From Paraglaciecola sp. (GTDB taxonomy: Bacteria; Pseudomonadota; Gammaproteobacteria; Enterobacterales; Alteromonadaceae), in contig NZ_JANQVQ010000186.1 of NCBI RefSeq assembly GCF_030730205.1, forward strand, positions 1-42,995: a DNA stretch of 42,995 bases, read 5' to 3'. Below are positions 8,441-17,054 of this stretch, piece after piece. The position numbers and the translations under genes were made by a program. Numbering within the stretch: position 1 is the stretch's first letter; each line of letters opens with the position of its first letter. The notes beneath the pieces were generated by a model. The model was given only the letters and a program-made list of their open reading frames with translations, ran no database searches and was not told the DNA's origin.

Positions 8441-8469
8441 GCAAAAAAAAGCCCGCAATTGCGGGCTTG
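8441..8469 (-). terminator. Rho-independent terminator of glnA
   Basis: Perfect hairpin AAGCCCGCAA/TTGCGGGCTT at 8449-8468. On the minus strand it is followed by a run of eight T (plus-strand A-run 8443-8450). It starts about 20 bases after the glnA stop, so it should separate glnA from the DUF4124-ntrB-ntrC genes, at least in part. Confidence 0.92.
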
Positions 8470-8488
8470 TTATGCATTTATATATGTA

Positions 8489-9898
8489 TTAGCAGCTGTA
8501 GTACATATCAAACTCAACTGGGTGAGTTGTTGTATTCAATTTCTGCACTTCTTTGGTTTTCAGTTCGATGTAAGCGTCAATCATATCATCAGACATAACG
8601 CCACCGGCCGTTAAGAAGTCACGATCATTGTCTAGCGCATTTAAGGCCATTTCTAATGAGGTACAAACTTGTGGGATTTCTGCCGCTTCTTCAGCAGGTA
8701 AATCATACAAATCTTTGTCCATCGCATCGCCTGGGTGGATTTTGTTTTTGATACCGTCAAGACCAGCCATTAATAACGCAACGAAAGCTAAGTAAGGGTT
8801 AGCAGATGGATCAGGGAAACGCACTTCGATACGACGCGCTCTTTCACTTGTAACATAAGGAATACGTATAGACGCCGAACGGTTACGTGCTGAATAAGCT
8901 AACATTACCGGTGCTTCAAAGTGCGGAACTAAACGCTTATAAGAGTTGGTACCGGGGTTAGTGAAAGCATTAATCGCTTTAGCATGCTTGATAATTCCAC
9001 CAATGTAGAACAAGGCTTCTTCAGACAAACCAGCATACTTATCACCAGCAAATACGTTTTTACCATTTTTGCTAATTGATTGGTGAACGTGCATACCAGA
9101 ACCGTTATCACCAACAATTGGCTTAGGCATAAAGGTAGCAGTTAAACCATAAGCATGAGCCACGTTGTGCACTACATATTTGTAGATTTGCACTTCATCA
9201 GCTTTTTTAACCATGGTGTTAAACAAACACGCGATTTCATTTTGACCCGCTGTAGCAACTTCGTGGTGATGTGCTTCAACTGTTAAGCCCATTTCTTCCA
9301 TGACTAAACACATCGCTGCGCGGATATCATGAGCTGAATCGACTGGAGGAACTGGGAAATAACCACCTTTAACGCCAGGACGGTGACCCATATTGCCTTC
9401 TTCGTATTCAGTACCAGAATTCCATTTAGCTTCAACTGCATCAATTTTATACATTGAACCCGACATATCGGTATGGAAACGGATGTCGTTAAACATGAAG
9501 AATTCAGGCTCTGGCCCCATTAATACTTTGTCGCCGATACCAGTAGAGATTAGGTACTGCTCAGCACGCTCAGCGATAGAACGCGGGTCACGGTCGTAAC
9601 CTTGCATGGTGTGTGGCTCAAGGATAGTACAACGAATGTTAACTTGAGTTTCTTCAGCAAACGGATCAACTACCGCAGTGTCTCCATCAGGCATTAATAC
9701 CATGTCAGATTCTTGGATGCCCTTCCAACCAGCAATCGAAGAGCCGTCAAACATTTTGCCATCTTCAAAAAAGCTGTCATTTACTTGATGAGCAGGAATT
9801 GAAACGTGTTGTTCCTTACCAATAGTATCGGTAAAGCGTAAATCAACGAATTTTGCTTCGCTTGATTTGATAAGGTCTAAGGCCTTTTGTGCTGACAT
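8489..9898 (-). CDS. glnA: Glutamine synthetase, type I-beta
   Basis: A 469-residue cytoplasmic enzyme that makes glutamine from glutamate, ammonia and ATP. It forms a dodecamer in the GSI family, and its length matches E. coli (469). Visible signatures include the N-terminal D-G-S-S-I-A-G-W block, M-G-P-E-P-E-F-F with metal-binding Glu, and [13 protein letters not shown]. The ATP site [16 protein letters not shown] and the N-R-S-A-S-I-R-I-P segment are also present. The adenylylation tyrosine is Y398 in D-L-Y-D-L-P, so activity is probably tuned by GlnE. An excellent GGAGG-type site precedes the ATG, and a sigma-54-type promoter lies about 70 bases upstream. Confidence 0.98.
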   Translation of the reverse strand: MSAQKALDLIKSSEAKFVDLRFTDTIGKEQHVSIPAHQVNDSFFEDGKMFDGSSIAGWKGIQESDMVLMPDGDTAVVDPFAEETQVNIRCTILEPHTMQGYDRDPRSIAERAEQYLISTGIGDKVLMGPEPEFFMFNDIRFHTDMSGSMYKIDAVEAKWNSGTEYEEGNMGHRPGVKGGYFPVPPVDSAHDIRAAMCLVMEEMGLTVEAHHHEVATAGQNEIACLFNTMVKKADEVQIYKYVVHNVAHAYGLTATFMPKPIVGDNGSGMHVHQSISKNGKNVFAGDKYAGLSEEALFYIGGIIKHAKAINAFTNPGTNSYKRLVPHFEAPVMLAYSARNRSASIRIPYVTSERARRIEVRFPDPSANPYLAFVALLMAGLDGIKNKIHPGDAMDKDLYDLPAEEAAEIPQVCTSLEMALNALDNDRDFLTAGGVMSDDMIDAYIELKTKEVQKLNTTTHPVEFDMYYSC

Positions 9899-9964
9899 TG
9901 TATCCTCCGGATTAGTATATAAGAATAGGTCACTAACTTAAGATTTAAGCTATGGAGATAGTGA

Positions 9965-9980
9965 AGCTATTATCATGCCA
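9965..9980 (-). promoter_or_regulatory. Sigma-54 promoter of glnA
   Basis: On the minus strand the 16-mer TGGCATGATAATAGCT has the -24 GG and -12 GC dinucleotides exactly 12 bases apart, as in the TGGCAC-N5-TTGCA consensus. It should start transcription near 9954, leaving a leader of about 55 bases before glnA. The -12 element is imperfect (TAGCT instead of TTGCA). The presence of ntrC nearby and the role of glnA make the call natural. Confidence 0.75.
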
Positions 9981-10051
9981 CATACTAAAAAGAATGGAAT
10001 GCCCGTTATTACAGTATTTTTTTGAAATTCATGCTGCTTTGTTATTAGAAA

Positions 10052-10110
10052 GCGCACCAAAAACAATCAAACATGCACCAATAAGATCCACCACCTCTTT
10101 TTATGCACCA
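10052..10110 (-). promoter_or_regulatory. Candidate NtrC-binding half-sites upstream of glnA
   Basis: GCACCA occurs three times as a direct repeat on the plus strand, at 10054, 10075 and 10105. Spacings of 21 and 30 bases are near two and three helical turns. GCACCA is one half of the NtrC operator GCACCA-N5-TGGTGC, and the group lies 75-145 bases upstream of the sigma-54 promoter, where enhancers are expected. The opposite half-sites are poorly conserved. The rest of the 379-base gap between glnA and typA holds an ACAAAT-ATT-ATTTGT inverted repeat (10160-10174) and no gene. Confidence 0.5.
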
Positions 10111-10277
10111 CAATAATCCCACCGCGGAAAAATAATTCAGCTTAAAAACTTAATTTTTAACAAATATTATTTGTCATTCGCTATATTGCTGATAAGCCTG
10201 TACAATCCGCGCCCAGTAAATTTCAGTTAATCGGTGAAGCACAACGTTTAGTGTGTCACCCCTATAGAGATAATATA

Positions 10278-12116
10278 ATGAGCGCATCGCAAACCTCAAT
10301 CGACAATTTGAGGAACATAGCAATAATAGCCCACGTTGACCACGGTAAAACTACTTTGGTTGATAAGCTTTTACAACAGTCAGGTACGTTAGAAAGCCGT
10401 GGTGCAGCCACTGAGCGCGTCATGGACTCCAATGACATTGAAAAAGAACGTGGTATCACCATTCTTGCCAAGAACACCGCGATTCGTTGGAACAATTACC
10501 GTATTAACATCGTCGACACCCCTGGACACGCTGATTTCGGTGGTGAAGTAGAACGCGTAATGTCTATGGCCGATTCAGTTTTACTACTGGTTGATGCGCA
10601 AGAAGGCCCTATGCCTCAAACACGTTTTGTTACTCAAAAAGCGTTTGCGCAAGGTTTAAAGCCAATTGTGGTTATCAACAAAATTGACAAGCCTGGTGCT
10701 CGTCCAAGTTGGGTAATTGACCAAGTATTTGATTTATTCGATAACCTTGGTGCAACCGATGACCAATTAGATTTCCAAGTTGTTTATGCTTCTGCATTAA
10801 ATGGTTGGGCTTCGTTAGACGCTGACACTAAAACAGAAGACATGACTCCTCTGTTTGAAACCATCGTAAAACACGTTAACGCACCAGACGCAGATGCAGT
10901 TGGTCCATTCCAAATGCAAATTTCGCAATTAGACTACAACTCTTATGTTGGCGTAATCGGTGTAGGCCGTATTACTCGTGGTTCTGCTAAAACGGGTAAA
11001 CCGGTGACTATTATTGGTGCTGATGGTAAAACTCGTACTGGTAAAGTTGGTCAAGTACTTGGTTATATGGGACTTGAGCGTACGGAAGTAGACGTTGTTA
11101 ATGCAGGCGACATCGTTGCTATCACAGGTTTAGGAGAACTTAAAATCTCTGATACGATTTGTGATCCATCGAAGGTTGAAGCGCTTAAACCACTATCAGT
11201 TGATGAACCAACTGTAACCATGACTTTCCAAGTGAATAACTCTCCTTTCGCAGGTAAAGAAGGAAAGTATGTTACTTCACGTAACATTCTTGAGCGTTTG
11301 AATGACGAACTGATTCATAACGTTGCCTTGCGAGTTGAAGAAATGCCAGATCCCGACAAATTCCGTGTATCGGGTCGTGGTGAATTACACTTAGGTATTT
11401 TGATTGAAAACATGCGTCGTGAAGGCTACGAGTTAGCGGTATCACGCCCAGAAGTAATTTTGCGCACCGTTGATGGCGTATTAGAAGAACCCTTTGAGAC
11501 AGTAACGATTGACTGTGAAGAGCAACACCAAGGTTCTATCATGGAGCAAATCGGCTTACGTAAAGGTGAGCTTACTAACATGACTACCGATGGTAAAGGT
11601 CGTGTGCGTTTAGATTTCATCATTCCAAGCCGTGGTTTGATTGGTTTCCAAACAGACTTCATGACTATGACCTCTGGTTCTGGCTTGTTGTATCATACGT
11701 TTGATCATTATGGTCCGCACAAAGGTGGCACTATCGGTCAGCGTAAAAACGGCGTATTGATTGCCAACGCAACAGGTAAAGCCTTAACTAACGCCTTATT
11801 TAATTTACAAGAGCGTGGCCGTTTGTTTATCGGCCATGGTGTTGAAGTTTACGAAGGTATGGTCATCGGTATTCATAGCCGCGACAACGACTTAACAGTT
11901 AATGCCCTGAAAGGTAAACAGTTAACCAACGTACGTGCTTCTGGTACTGACGAAGCTCAATCTCTAGTCCCGCCAGTCATATTGGCACTGGAGCAAGCGT
12001 TAGAATTTATTGATAACGATGAATTGGTTGAAGTAACACCAAAGAGCATTCGTATCCGTAAAAAGCTACTAACGGAAAACGACCGTAAACGCGCGGGTCG
12101 AGGTCCAAAAGATTAA
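10278..12116 (+). CDS. typA (bipA): BipA/TypA ribosome-associated GTPase
   Basis: A 612-residue translational GTPase that binds the ribosome and supports 50S assembly and growth under stress or cold. GTP-binding motifs are G1 [10 protein letters not shown]2 R-G-I-T-I, G3 D-T-P-G-H-A-D-F, G4 N-K-I-D-K and G5 S-A-L. EF-G-like domains II, III and V follow, then the BipA-specific C-terminus with [12 protein letters not shown] and a basic tail. I chose the ATG at 10278, which gives the family N-terminus M-S-A-S-Q-T. An in-frame GTG at 10251 would add nine unlikely residues. The gene is divergent from glnA and ends with a clear terminator. Confidence 0.97.
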   Translation: MSASQTSIDNLRNIAIIAHVDHGKTTLVDKLLQQSGTLESRGAATERVMDSNDIEKERGITILAKNTAIRWNNYRINIVDTPGHADFGGEVERVMSMADSVLLLVDAQEGPMPQTRFVTQKAFAQGLKPIVVINKIDKPGARPSWVIDQVFDLFDNLGATDDQLDFQVVYASALNGWASLDADTKTEDMTPLFETIVKHVNAPDADAVGPFQMQISQLDYNSYVGVIGVGRITRGSAKTGKPVTIIGADGKTRTGKVGQVLGYMGLERTEVDVVNAGDIVAITGLGELKISDTICDPSKVEALKPLSVDEPTVTMTFQVNNSPFAGKEGKYVTSRNILERLNDELIHNVALRVEEMPDPDKFRVSGRGELHLGILIENMRREGYELAVSRPEVILRTVDGVLEEPFETVTIDCEEQHQGSIMEQIGLRKGELTNMTTDGKGRVRLDFIIPSRGLIGFQTDFMTMTSGSGLLYHTFDHYGPHKGGTIGQRKNGVLIANATGKALTNALFNLQERGRLFIGHGVEVYEGMVIGIHSRDNDLTVNALKGKQLTNVRASGTDEAQSLVPPVILALEQALEFIDNDELVEVTPKSIRIRKKLLTENDRKRAGRGPKD

Positions 12117-12143
12117 GTTCAGTTTTAAGCTGAATACAAAAAG

Positions 12144-12165
12144 ACCGGCGCTTGCCGGTTTTTTT
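12144..12165 (+). terminator. Rho-independent terminator of typA
   Basis: Hairpin ACCGGC-GCTT-GCCGGT (12144-12159) followed by a seven-T run, 28 bases after the typA stop. It lies between typA and the convergent lspA-type gene. Confidence 0.95.
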
Positions 12166-12214
12166 ATGTCTACTATTGGCGATTACGAGTGAGTAAAAGC
12201 TACGAGCTTGTTAT

Positions 12215-12715
12215 TTAAGCTTGTTTATCTGTTGAACCGTTGTCGGTTTTAGCGAATAACAACATAAATACCCCTAGCATAATAGCCACATCGGCAATAT
12301 TGAAAATACCTGTTCTCAGGGACCCAATACCAATATTTAAAAAGTCGATCACTGCGCCATTATTCATTGCCCGATCATAAAAATTGCTGATCCCACCAGA
12401 AAATATCAACGATAAACACACCAGACTATAGACATTTTGCTGCTGGCTTTTGAACATATAAACCAATAAAGCGCCGAGGACCACCCCCACCGCTACCACA
12501 AATATCCAAAAGCGTAAGCCTTCAGATAAGCCACTACCTAAACCTAAAAAAGCCCCGTGATTTTCTACATATCCAATCCTGACCGTATCAGACAAATAAC
12601 TATTCATCGCAAAATGAGTGAGATAGCGGTCGGCCCACACTTTACTCAATTGATCGAGCACCACACTGATAAAACTAATAATAAAAACAAGACGAAATCT
12701 AAGCCAAGCAGACAT
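12215..12715 (-). CDS. lspA-like: Lipoprotein signal peptidase (signal peptidase II) family
   Basis: A 166-residue inner-membrane aspartic protease that removes signal peptides from diacylglyceryl-modified prolipoproteins. Four hydrophobic segments are visible (about 8-24, 63-85, 92-112 and 135-155). Family motifs are present: V-x-L-D-Q-L-S-K, V-E-N-H-G-A-F-L-G-L, G-G-I-S-N-F-Y-D-R and F-N-I-A-D-V-A-I-M-L-G. The Asp residues in the last two are the catalytic pair. A good AGGAAA site precedes the ATG. It stands alone, convergent with typA, and not in the usual ileS-lspA-fkpB operon, so it may be a second, accessory copy. No lipoprotein gene is adjacent to suggest a dedicated substrate. Confidence 0.92.
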   Translation of the reverse strand: MSAWLRFRLVFIISFISVVLDQLSKVWADRYLTHFAMNSYLSDTVRIGYVENHGAFLGLGSGLSEGLRFWIFVVAVGVVLGALLVYMFKSQQQNVYSLVCLSLIFSGGISNFYDRAMNNGAVIDFLNIGIGSLRTGIFNIADVAIMLGVFMLLFAKTDNGSTDKQA

Positions 12716-12922
12716 ATGGTTTCCTAAACGTTAAAAAGACAAATACCGCATACAATGGCAAGATTATGCCAATTAAAAAAACCTTGGCTACCACTAAACA
12801 CAATATTTAGGCAGCCCCACCACCAACTGCTTTTATTTAAAGCAATCAGCCTTCATGATGTTAATGAAATGTAATTTCATATCCTTTTTAGTTATAGCTT
12901 TGTTCGACCTTAAATTTACTAA

Positions 12923-13306
<384 letters not shown>

Positions 13307-13367
13307 GCGATCCATTTATACTCAGCTTTAATTCACCAACGTTCTTATTTGTATTCAGGAAACCCCC

Positions 13368-14576
13368 ATGCTAGATATCAATAATGCTATCGCTACCCTC
13401 GTCCAAAGCTCAAATACGTATTTTTTATTGATGGGCGCCATTATGGTGTTTGCCATGCACGCTGGCTTCGCTTTTTTGGAGGTCGGTACCGTCAGACACA
13501 AAAATCAAGTGAACGCCCTTGTGAAAATCATCACTGACTTTGCCGTGTCGTGCCTCGCCTATTTTTTTATTGGCTATTGGATAGCCTACGACGTTACGTT
13601 TTTAAGTCCCGCGTCAGAGTTAAGCACCAATAATGGTTATGATTTAGTAAAATTTTTCTTTTTAGTCACCTTCGCCGCTGCGATTCCAGCGATTATTTCT
13701 GGTGGTATTGCTGAACGTGCGAAGTTTTATCCCTTTTTAATTGCTTCAGCATTGATTGTTGCCCTTGTTTATCCATTTTTCGAAGGCATCGTGTGGAATG
13801 GAAATTACGGATTGCAAACATGGCTTGAACAAACAACTGGCGCGAGCTTTCATGATTTTGCTGGTTCAGTGGTGGTGCATGCCATGGGTGGGTGGTTAGC
13901 GCTTGTAGCGGTATTTTTCTTAGGTTTACGACATGGCCGCGTGAAAGACCAAAAATTAGTAGCCTTTGCCCCCTCAAACATTCCTTTCTTAGCGTTAGGC
14001 ACATGGGTACTGTGTATTGGATGGTTTGGCTTCAATGTCATGTCAGCTCAAACACTCGATGGTATTAGTGGCTTGGTAGCGGTTAATTCATTAATGGCCA
14101 TGGTTGGCGGCATTATTGCGGCCCTGTTTTTCGGTAAAAACGATCCGGGTTTTATTCATAACGGGCCACTAGCAGGCTTAGTCGCGGTGTGCGCGGGTTC
14201 AGATATCATGCACCCGATAGGGGCTTTAGTCGTGGGTATTGTGGCAGGCTGGTTGTTTGTTAAGTTATTTACCATCATGCAACAGACCCAAAAAATAGAT
14301 GATGTGCTAGGTGTGTGGCCCTTGCATGGTGTGTGTGGCGCTTGGGGGGGGCTAGCAGCAGGTATTTTTGGTTTAGAAGCACTCGGCGGTTTAGGTGGCG
14401 TTAGCTTTATGGCACAGCTTCTGGGCACTCTAGCGGGTATACTTGTTGCACTGCTTGGCGGTGCAATCATTTATGGTATCGTCAACATGCTTAGTGGTTT
14501 ACGCCTGAGTCAGGAAGATGAATTTCATGGTGCAGACTTAAGCATCCATAAAATTGGCTCAACTAATCACGACTAA
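13368..14576 (+). CDS. amtB: Ammonium transporter Amt
   Basis: A 402-residue inner-membrane channel/transporter for ammonium with eleven hydrophobic segments. The early A-F-L-E-V-G-T-V-R-H-K-N block, the twin pore histidines H171 (in V-V-V-H-A-M-G-G-W) and H320 (in W-P-L-H-G-V-C-G-A-W-G-G), and the structural Asp D163 before the first His are all intact. It lacks the cleavable signal peptide of E. coli AmtB, beginning directly with a short polar N-terminus, and is about 25 residues shorter. An AGGAAA ribosome-binding site precedes the ATG. GlnK encoded upstream should block the pore when nitrogen is plentiful. A strong hairpin follows the stop. Confidence 0.96.
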   Translation: MLDINNAIATLVQSSNTYFLLMGAIMVFAMHAGFAFLEVGTVRHKNQVNALVKIITDFAVSCLAYFFIGYWIAYDVTFLSPASELSTNNGYDLVKFFFLVTFAAAIPAIISGGIAERAKFYPFLIASALIVALVYPFFEGIVWNGNYGLQTWLEQTTGASFHDFAGSVVVHAMGGWLALVAVFFLGLRHGRVKDQKLVAFAPSNIPFLALGTWVLCIGWFGFNVMSAQTLDGISGLVAVNSLMAMVGGIIAALFFGKNDPGFIHNGPLAGLVAVCAGSDIMHPIGALVVGIVAGWLFVKLFTIMQQTQKIDDVLGVWPLHGVCGAWGGLAAGIFGLEALGGLGGVSFMAQLLGTLAGILVALLGGAIIYGIVNMLSGLRLSQEDEFHGADLSIHKIGSTNHD

Positions 14577-14584
14577 GAACGTAC

Positions 14585-14618
14585 AAGCACTGCCGATCAT
14601 TTGCTTACGGCAGTGCTT
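14585..14618 (+). terminator. Hairpin after amtB
   Basis: Perfect 11-base arms AAGCACTGCCG (14585-14595) and CGGCAGTGCTT (14608-14618) around a 12-base loop, 9 bases after the amtB stop. Only a short T-stretch follows, but stem strength and position make it the likely end of the glnK-amtB transcript. Confidence 0.8.
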
Positions 14619-14756
14619 TGCTCTGTATCCTTCACTGTTTTAATCCCCCTGCCAAACTAGTTTTTCTATTTTAATTTTTGTTATCGCGCTTAATGTTTGA
14701 TCAAAACAGCGATATGCCCGATGATCCTATTAAGCTAAAATAAAACGGAAAAAGCC

Positions 14757-15131
14757 ATGAAGCCCTTGTATTGCTGGAAGTGTCATTCATTATTAACAAA
14801 CGTAATTCTACCAATGTCTCGGCGAGAAGAATGTGCAAACTGTGGTGCAGACCAGCATGTATGTAAGATGTGTACGTATTTTGACTCAAAAAAAGGTTGT
14901 GATGAGGAACGCGCAGAAGAGGTCAGCGATCTTGAAAAAGCCAATTTTTGCGATTACTTTAAACCTTCATTTGTTATTTTTGAGCGTCCTGTTGAGGATA
15001 AGTCACAAGCTGCCAAAGCCAAATTAGCAGCACTCTTTGGCGACCCTGTGCCGGTAACAGACCAAACAGATCAACCATTGACTCCAAAAGAGTTGGCCGA
15101 AAAGAAACTCAGAGAACTTTTAGGTGGTTAA
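14757..15131 (+). CDS. Cysteine-rich zinc-ribbon-like protein, unknown function
   Basis: A 124-residue soluble protein. The first 62 residues hold nine Cys arranged as C-W-K-C-H, C-A-N-C, C-K-M-C, a Cys in K-K-G-C-D-E-E-R and one in F-C-D-Y-F. This looks like one or two zinc-binding ribbons. The remainder (about 75-124) is a charged helix with L-T-P-K-E-L-A-E-K-K-L-R-E-L-L. Similar short proteins occur widely in proteobacteria but I know no assigned function. It lies 101 bases before the CaCA antiporter gene and could share its transcript. Metal binding is inferred from cysteine spacing only. Confidence 0.75.
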   Translation: MKPLYCWKCHSLLTNVILPMSRREECANCGADQHVCKMCTYFDSKKGCDEERAEEVSDLEKANFCDYFKPSFVIFERPVEDKSQAAKAKLAALFGDPVPVTDQTDQPLTPKELAEKKLRELLGG

Positions 15132-15132
15132 T

Positions 15133-15151
15133 TAAGTAAGTAAGTAAGTAA
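15133..15151. repeat. Short tandem repeat (TAAG)4-TAA
   Basis: Four copies of the tetramer TAAG plus TAA directly after the stop of the Cys-rich gene. The copies supply stops in all frames. Possibly a slippage-prone microsatellite with no evident function. Confidence 0.9.
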
Positions 15152-15190
15152 TACTGAGCTTTAGAATTACAGCAGCTGGTTGCATAATTC

Positions 15191-15199
15191 TGCTAATAT
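15191..15199 (+). promoter_or_regulatory. Candidate extended -10 promoter for the CaCA gene
   Basis: TGCTAATAT matches the extended -10 form TGN-TATAAT with one mismatch, 33 bases before the chosen start. No good -35 box is visible at the standard spacing. Confidence 0.35.
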
Positions 15200-15231
15200 A
15201 CGGGCCTTTAGTTTTTCAAATGGAGATGTAT

Positions 15232-16197
15232 ATGATTTTGGCTAGCCTTGCCATTTTGCTTGGCCTACCCCTGCTTATTTGGAGTGCCGAGAGATTCATC
15301 CACGGTGCCTCATTCACTGCAGGTTATTTTGGTGTTTCGCCCTTATTTATCGGTATGTTTATCATTGGTTTTGGTACCTCAGCGCCCGAGATAATTGTTT
15401 CGGTTTTTGCGGCATTACAAGGTAATGGTGGTCTAGCATTAGGTAATGCCTATGGCTCTAATATTACAAATATCACCTTGGTGGCAGGCCTAACAGCCCT
15501 GATCAGCCCCATAGCGGTTCAATCGGGCATCATTCGTAAAGAGCTTCCTCTGCTACTCGCCATCTCATTTTTCTCTGTGTGGCAATTAATGGACCTTGAG
15601 TTGTCCCACGACGATGCCATTTCTTTACTCGGTATTTTTGTTCTGCTTTTGGCTTGGAGTGCATGGCACGCCAAAAATGACAAAGGCGACAAACTAGCCG
15701 ATGAAGTGACAGAATCGATTAAAGGTGACAAAACCCAATTAAAACCCCATGTACTGTGGCTTATTCTTGGTTTGGTGGTATTAATTGCCAGCTCACGTTT
15801 GTTGGTTTGGGGCGCAGTCGAAGTGGCCACCTATTTTGGTGTGAGTGATGTGATCATTGGCTTAACCATTATTGGTATTGGTACATCATTACCTGAGTTA
15901 ATCTCATCCTTAGTCGCAGTAAAAAAAGGCGAACATGAGATGGCAATTGGTAACGTGGTTGGTTCAAACATGTTTAATACCCTTGCTGTTGTTGGTTTAG
16001 CTGGCGTGATTCAACCAGTGGCAGTAGATGCAGCCTTTTTCTATCGTGATGCCTTGTTAATGCTCGGCGTAACCGTGGCACTGTTGATCTTTTGTTTAGG
16101 TATTAATAAGCAAGGCCGTTTAAATAGACTTGAAGGTGGGGCCTTACTCGCTTGTTTTGTGGTATATAACTTCTATCTAATTAGCACTAATTTTTAG
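15232..16197 (+). CDS. CaCA-family cation antiporter (YrbG-like Na+/Ca2+ exchanger)
   Basis: A 321-residue inner-membrane protein with about ten hydrophobic segments in two homologous halves. Each half carries the family alpha-repeat: G-F-G-T-S-A-P-E-I-I-V-S with G-N-A-Y-G-S-N-I-T-N, and G-I-G-T-S-L-P-E-L-I-S-S with G-N-V-V-G-S-N-M-F-N. The acidic residue after Pro in each repeat binds the cation. I chose the third of three clustered ATGs (15232). A GGAG site lies 7 bases upstream of it, and it gives the N-terminus seen in E. coli YrbG. The exchanged ions are not shown by the sequence. A palindromic terminator follows. Confidence 0.92.
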   Translation: MILASLAILLGLPLLIWSAERFIHGASFTAGYFGVSPLFIGMFIIGFGTSAPEIIVSVFAALQGNGGLALGNAYGSNITNITLVAGLTALISPIAVQSGIIRKELPLLLAISFFSVWQLMDLELSHDDAISLLGIFVLLLAWSAWHAKNDKGDKLADEVTESIKGDKTQLKPHVLWLILGLVVLIASSRLLVWGAVEVATYFGVSDVIIGLTIIGIGTSLPELISSLVAVKKGEHEMAIGNVVGSNMFNTLAVVGLAGVIQPVAVDAAFFYRDALLMLGVTVALLIFCLGINKQGRLNRLEGGALLACFVVYNFYLISTNF

Positions 16198-16210
16198 GTA
16201 ACACTTAGCC

Positions 16211-16240
16211 GTGCGATGAAGCGCGCTTCATCGCACTTTG
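16211..16240. terminator. Perfect 26-base palindrome, terminator
   Basis: The 13-base arm GTGCGATGAAGCG (16211-16223) is followed immediately by its exact reverse complement (16224-16236), then TTT. It lies 14 bases after the CaCA stop and 18 bases before the next start. A cruciform or strong terminator hairpin is expected. Confidence 0.85.
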
Positions 16241-16253
16241 GGGGGTGAGTTAC

Positions 16254-17054
16254 ATGTATCAGCAGAAATTTATTTGGCGGTATTGCACTCTTTTGTTACT
16301 TTTCACTTTGGGCCAAGTGCCCATTACGGTTGTCGCCCAAGGGCAACATCCCCACCCTGTTTTGTTAAAATATGATCTTGGCCAACAAGGAGGCTGGATC
16401 CCTTACCAGCAAAGCGCACAAATTGGCCGTCCTGGTATATTTGAAGAAATCACCACACTTATTCAAGCGGCTACAGACCTTGAATTTGAAGCAGTCCACT
16501 TTCCCCCAAAACGAGCCGAGAAAGCCTTACTAGACGGCTTAGTTGATTTTGACTTTGTATGCTTAGAATGGCTTAAAGATGAACGCCAACCCGGCTTTGT
16601 TTACAGTGCCCCCCTATTTGATGTGTCTGAATATGTCGTCACCTTGAGTAAAAATGCAGCATTAGTGCCTCAACGAAGCGCTATTTACGGTCACCCTGTA
16701 GGTACCATTTCTGGCTATTTTTATTTTGATGATAAGCACTTTACTAGAATGGATTTTCTGAATGAAAAACTATTGCTGCTTGGCCTGCAACACGAAAGAT
16801 TTACTTCCATCATTATGGAAAAAGAGACAGCCAAGTACTGGGCAAATTTATTAGAGATTGATATCGCCTTTACTGCTTTACACACCCATGGTTCAATGTT
16901 GATTCGCCTCAGGGATGAAAAACGTGAACTGATGCCGCAGATTAATCAGGCGATAGCACAAATAAAAGCATCGGGAAAACTAAAGAGCCTGCTTGAAAAA
17001 CAAGGCGTAGAGGCAGTTATTCCCGCCACGCCCAGTTCAGTGCATGCAAACTAG
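16254..17054 (+). CDS. Orphan periplasmic solute-binding-like protein (SBP family 3 type)
   Basis: A 266-residue exported protein. Residues 1-27 form a signal peptide with a Leu-rich core and cleavage near T-V-V-A-Q-G. The mature part has the split-lobe pattern of family 3 binding proteins: G-I-F-E-E-I-T-T-L-I early, P-P-K-R-A-E-K-A-L-L-D-G-L-V-D-F-D in the middle, and I-N-Q-A-I-A-Q-I-K-A-S-G-K-L at the end. I chose the ATG at 16254 because a GGTGAG-type site precedes it. A GTG at 16245 is possible. No transporter genes adjoin. Its TAG stop abuts the stop codon of the convergent reductase gene with no base between. Confidence 0.78.
   Translation: MYQQKFIWRYCTLLLLFTLGQVPITVVAQGQHPHPVLLKYDLGQQGGWIPYQQSAQIGRPGIFEEITTLIQAATDLEFEAVHFPPKRAEKALLDGLVDFDFVCLEWLKDERQPGFVYSAPLFDVSEYVVTLSKNAALVPQRSAIYGHPVGTISGYFYFDDKHFTRMDFLNEKLLLLGLQHERFTSIIMEKETAKYWANLLEIDIAFTALHTHGSMLIRLRDEKRELMPQINQAIAQIKASGKLKSLLEKQGVEAVIPATPSSVHAN

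Noticed and set aside
10251-10277. GTG-started N-terminal extension of typA
   Set aside because: The added residues are foreign to the family, and the ATG at 10278 gives the standard BipA N-terminus.
12756-12771. TGGCA-N6-TGCCA inverted repeat between the lspA-type gene and glnK, read as a sigma-54 promoter
   Set aside because: The distance between GG and GC is off by one in both directions, and sigma-54 does not tolerate that. The site also lies about 200 bases from glnK.
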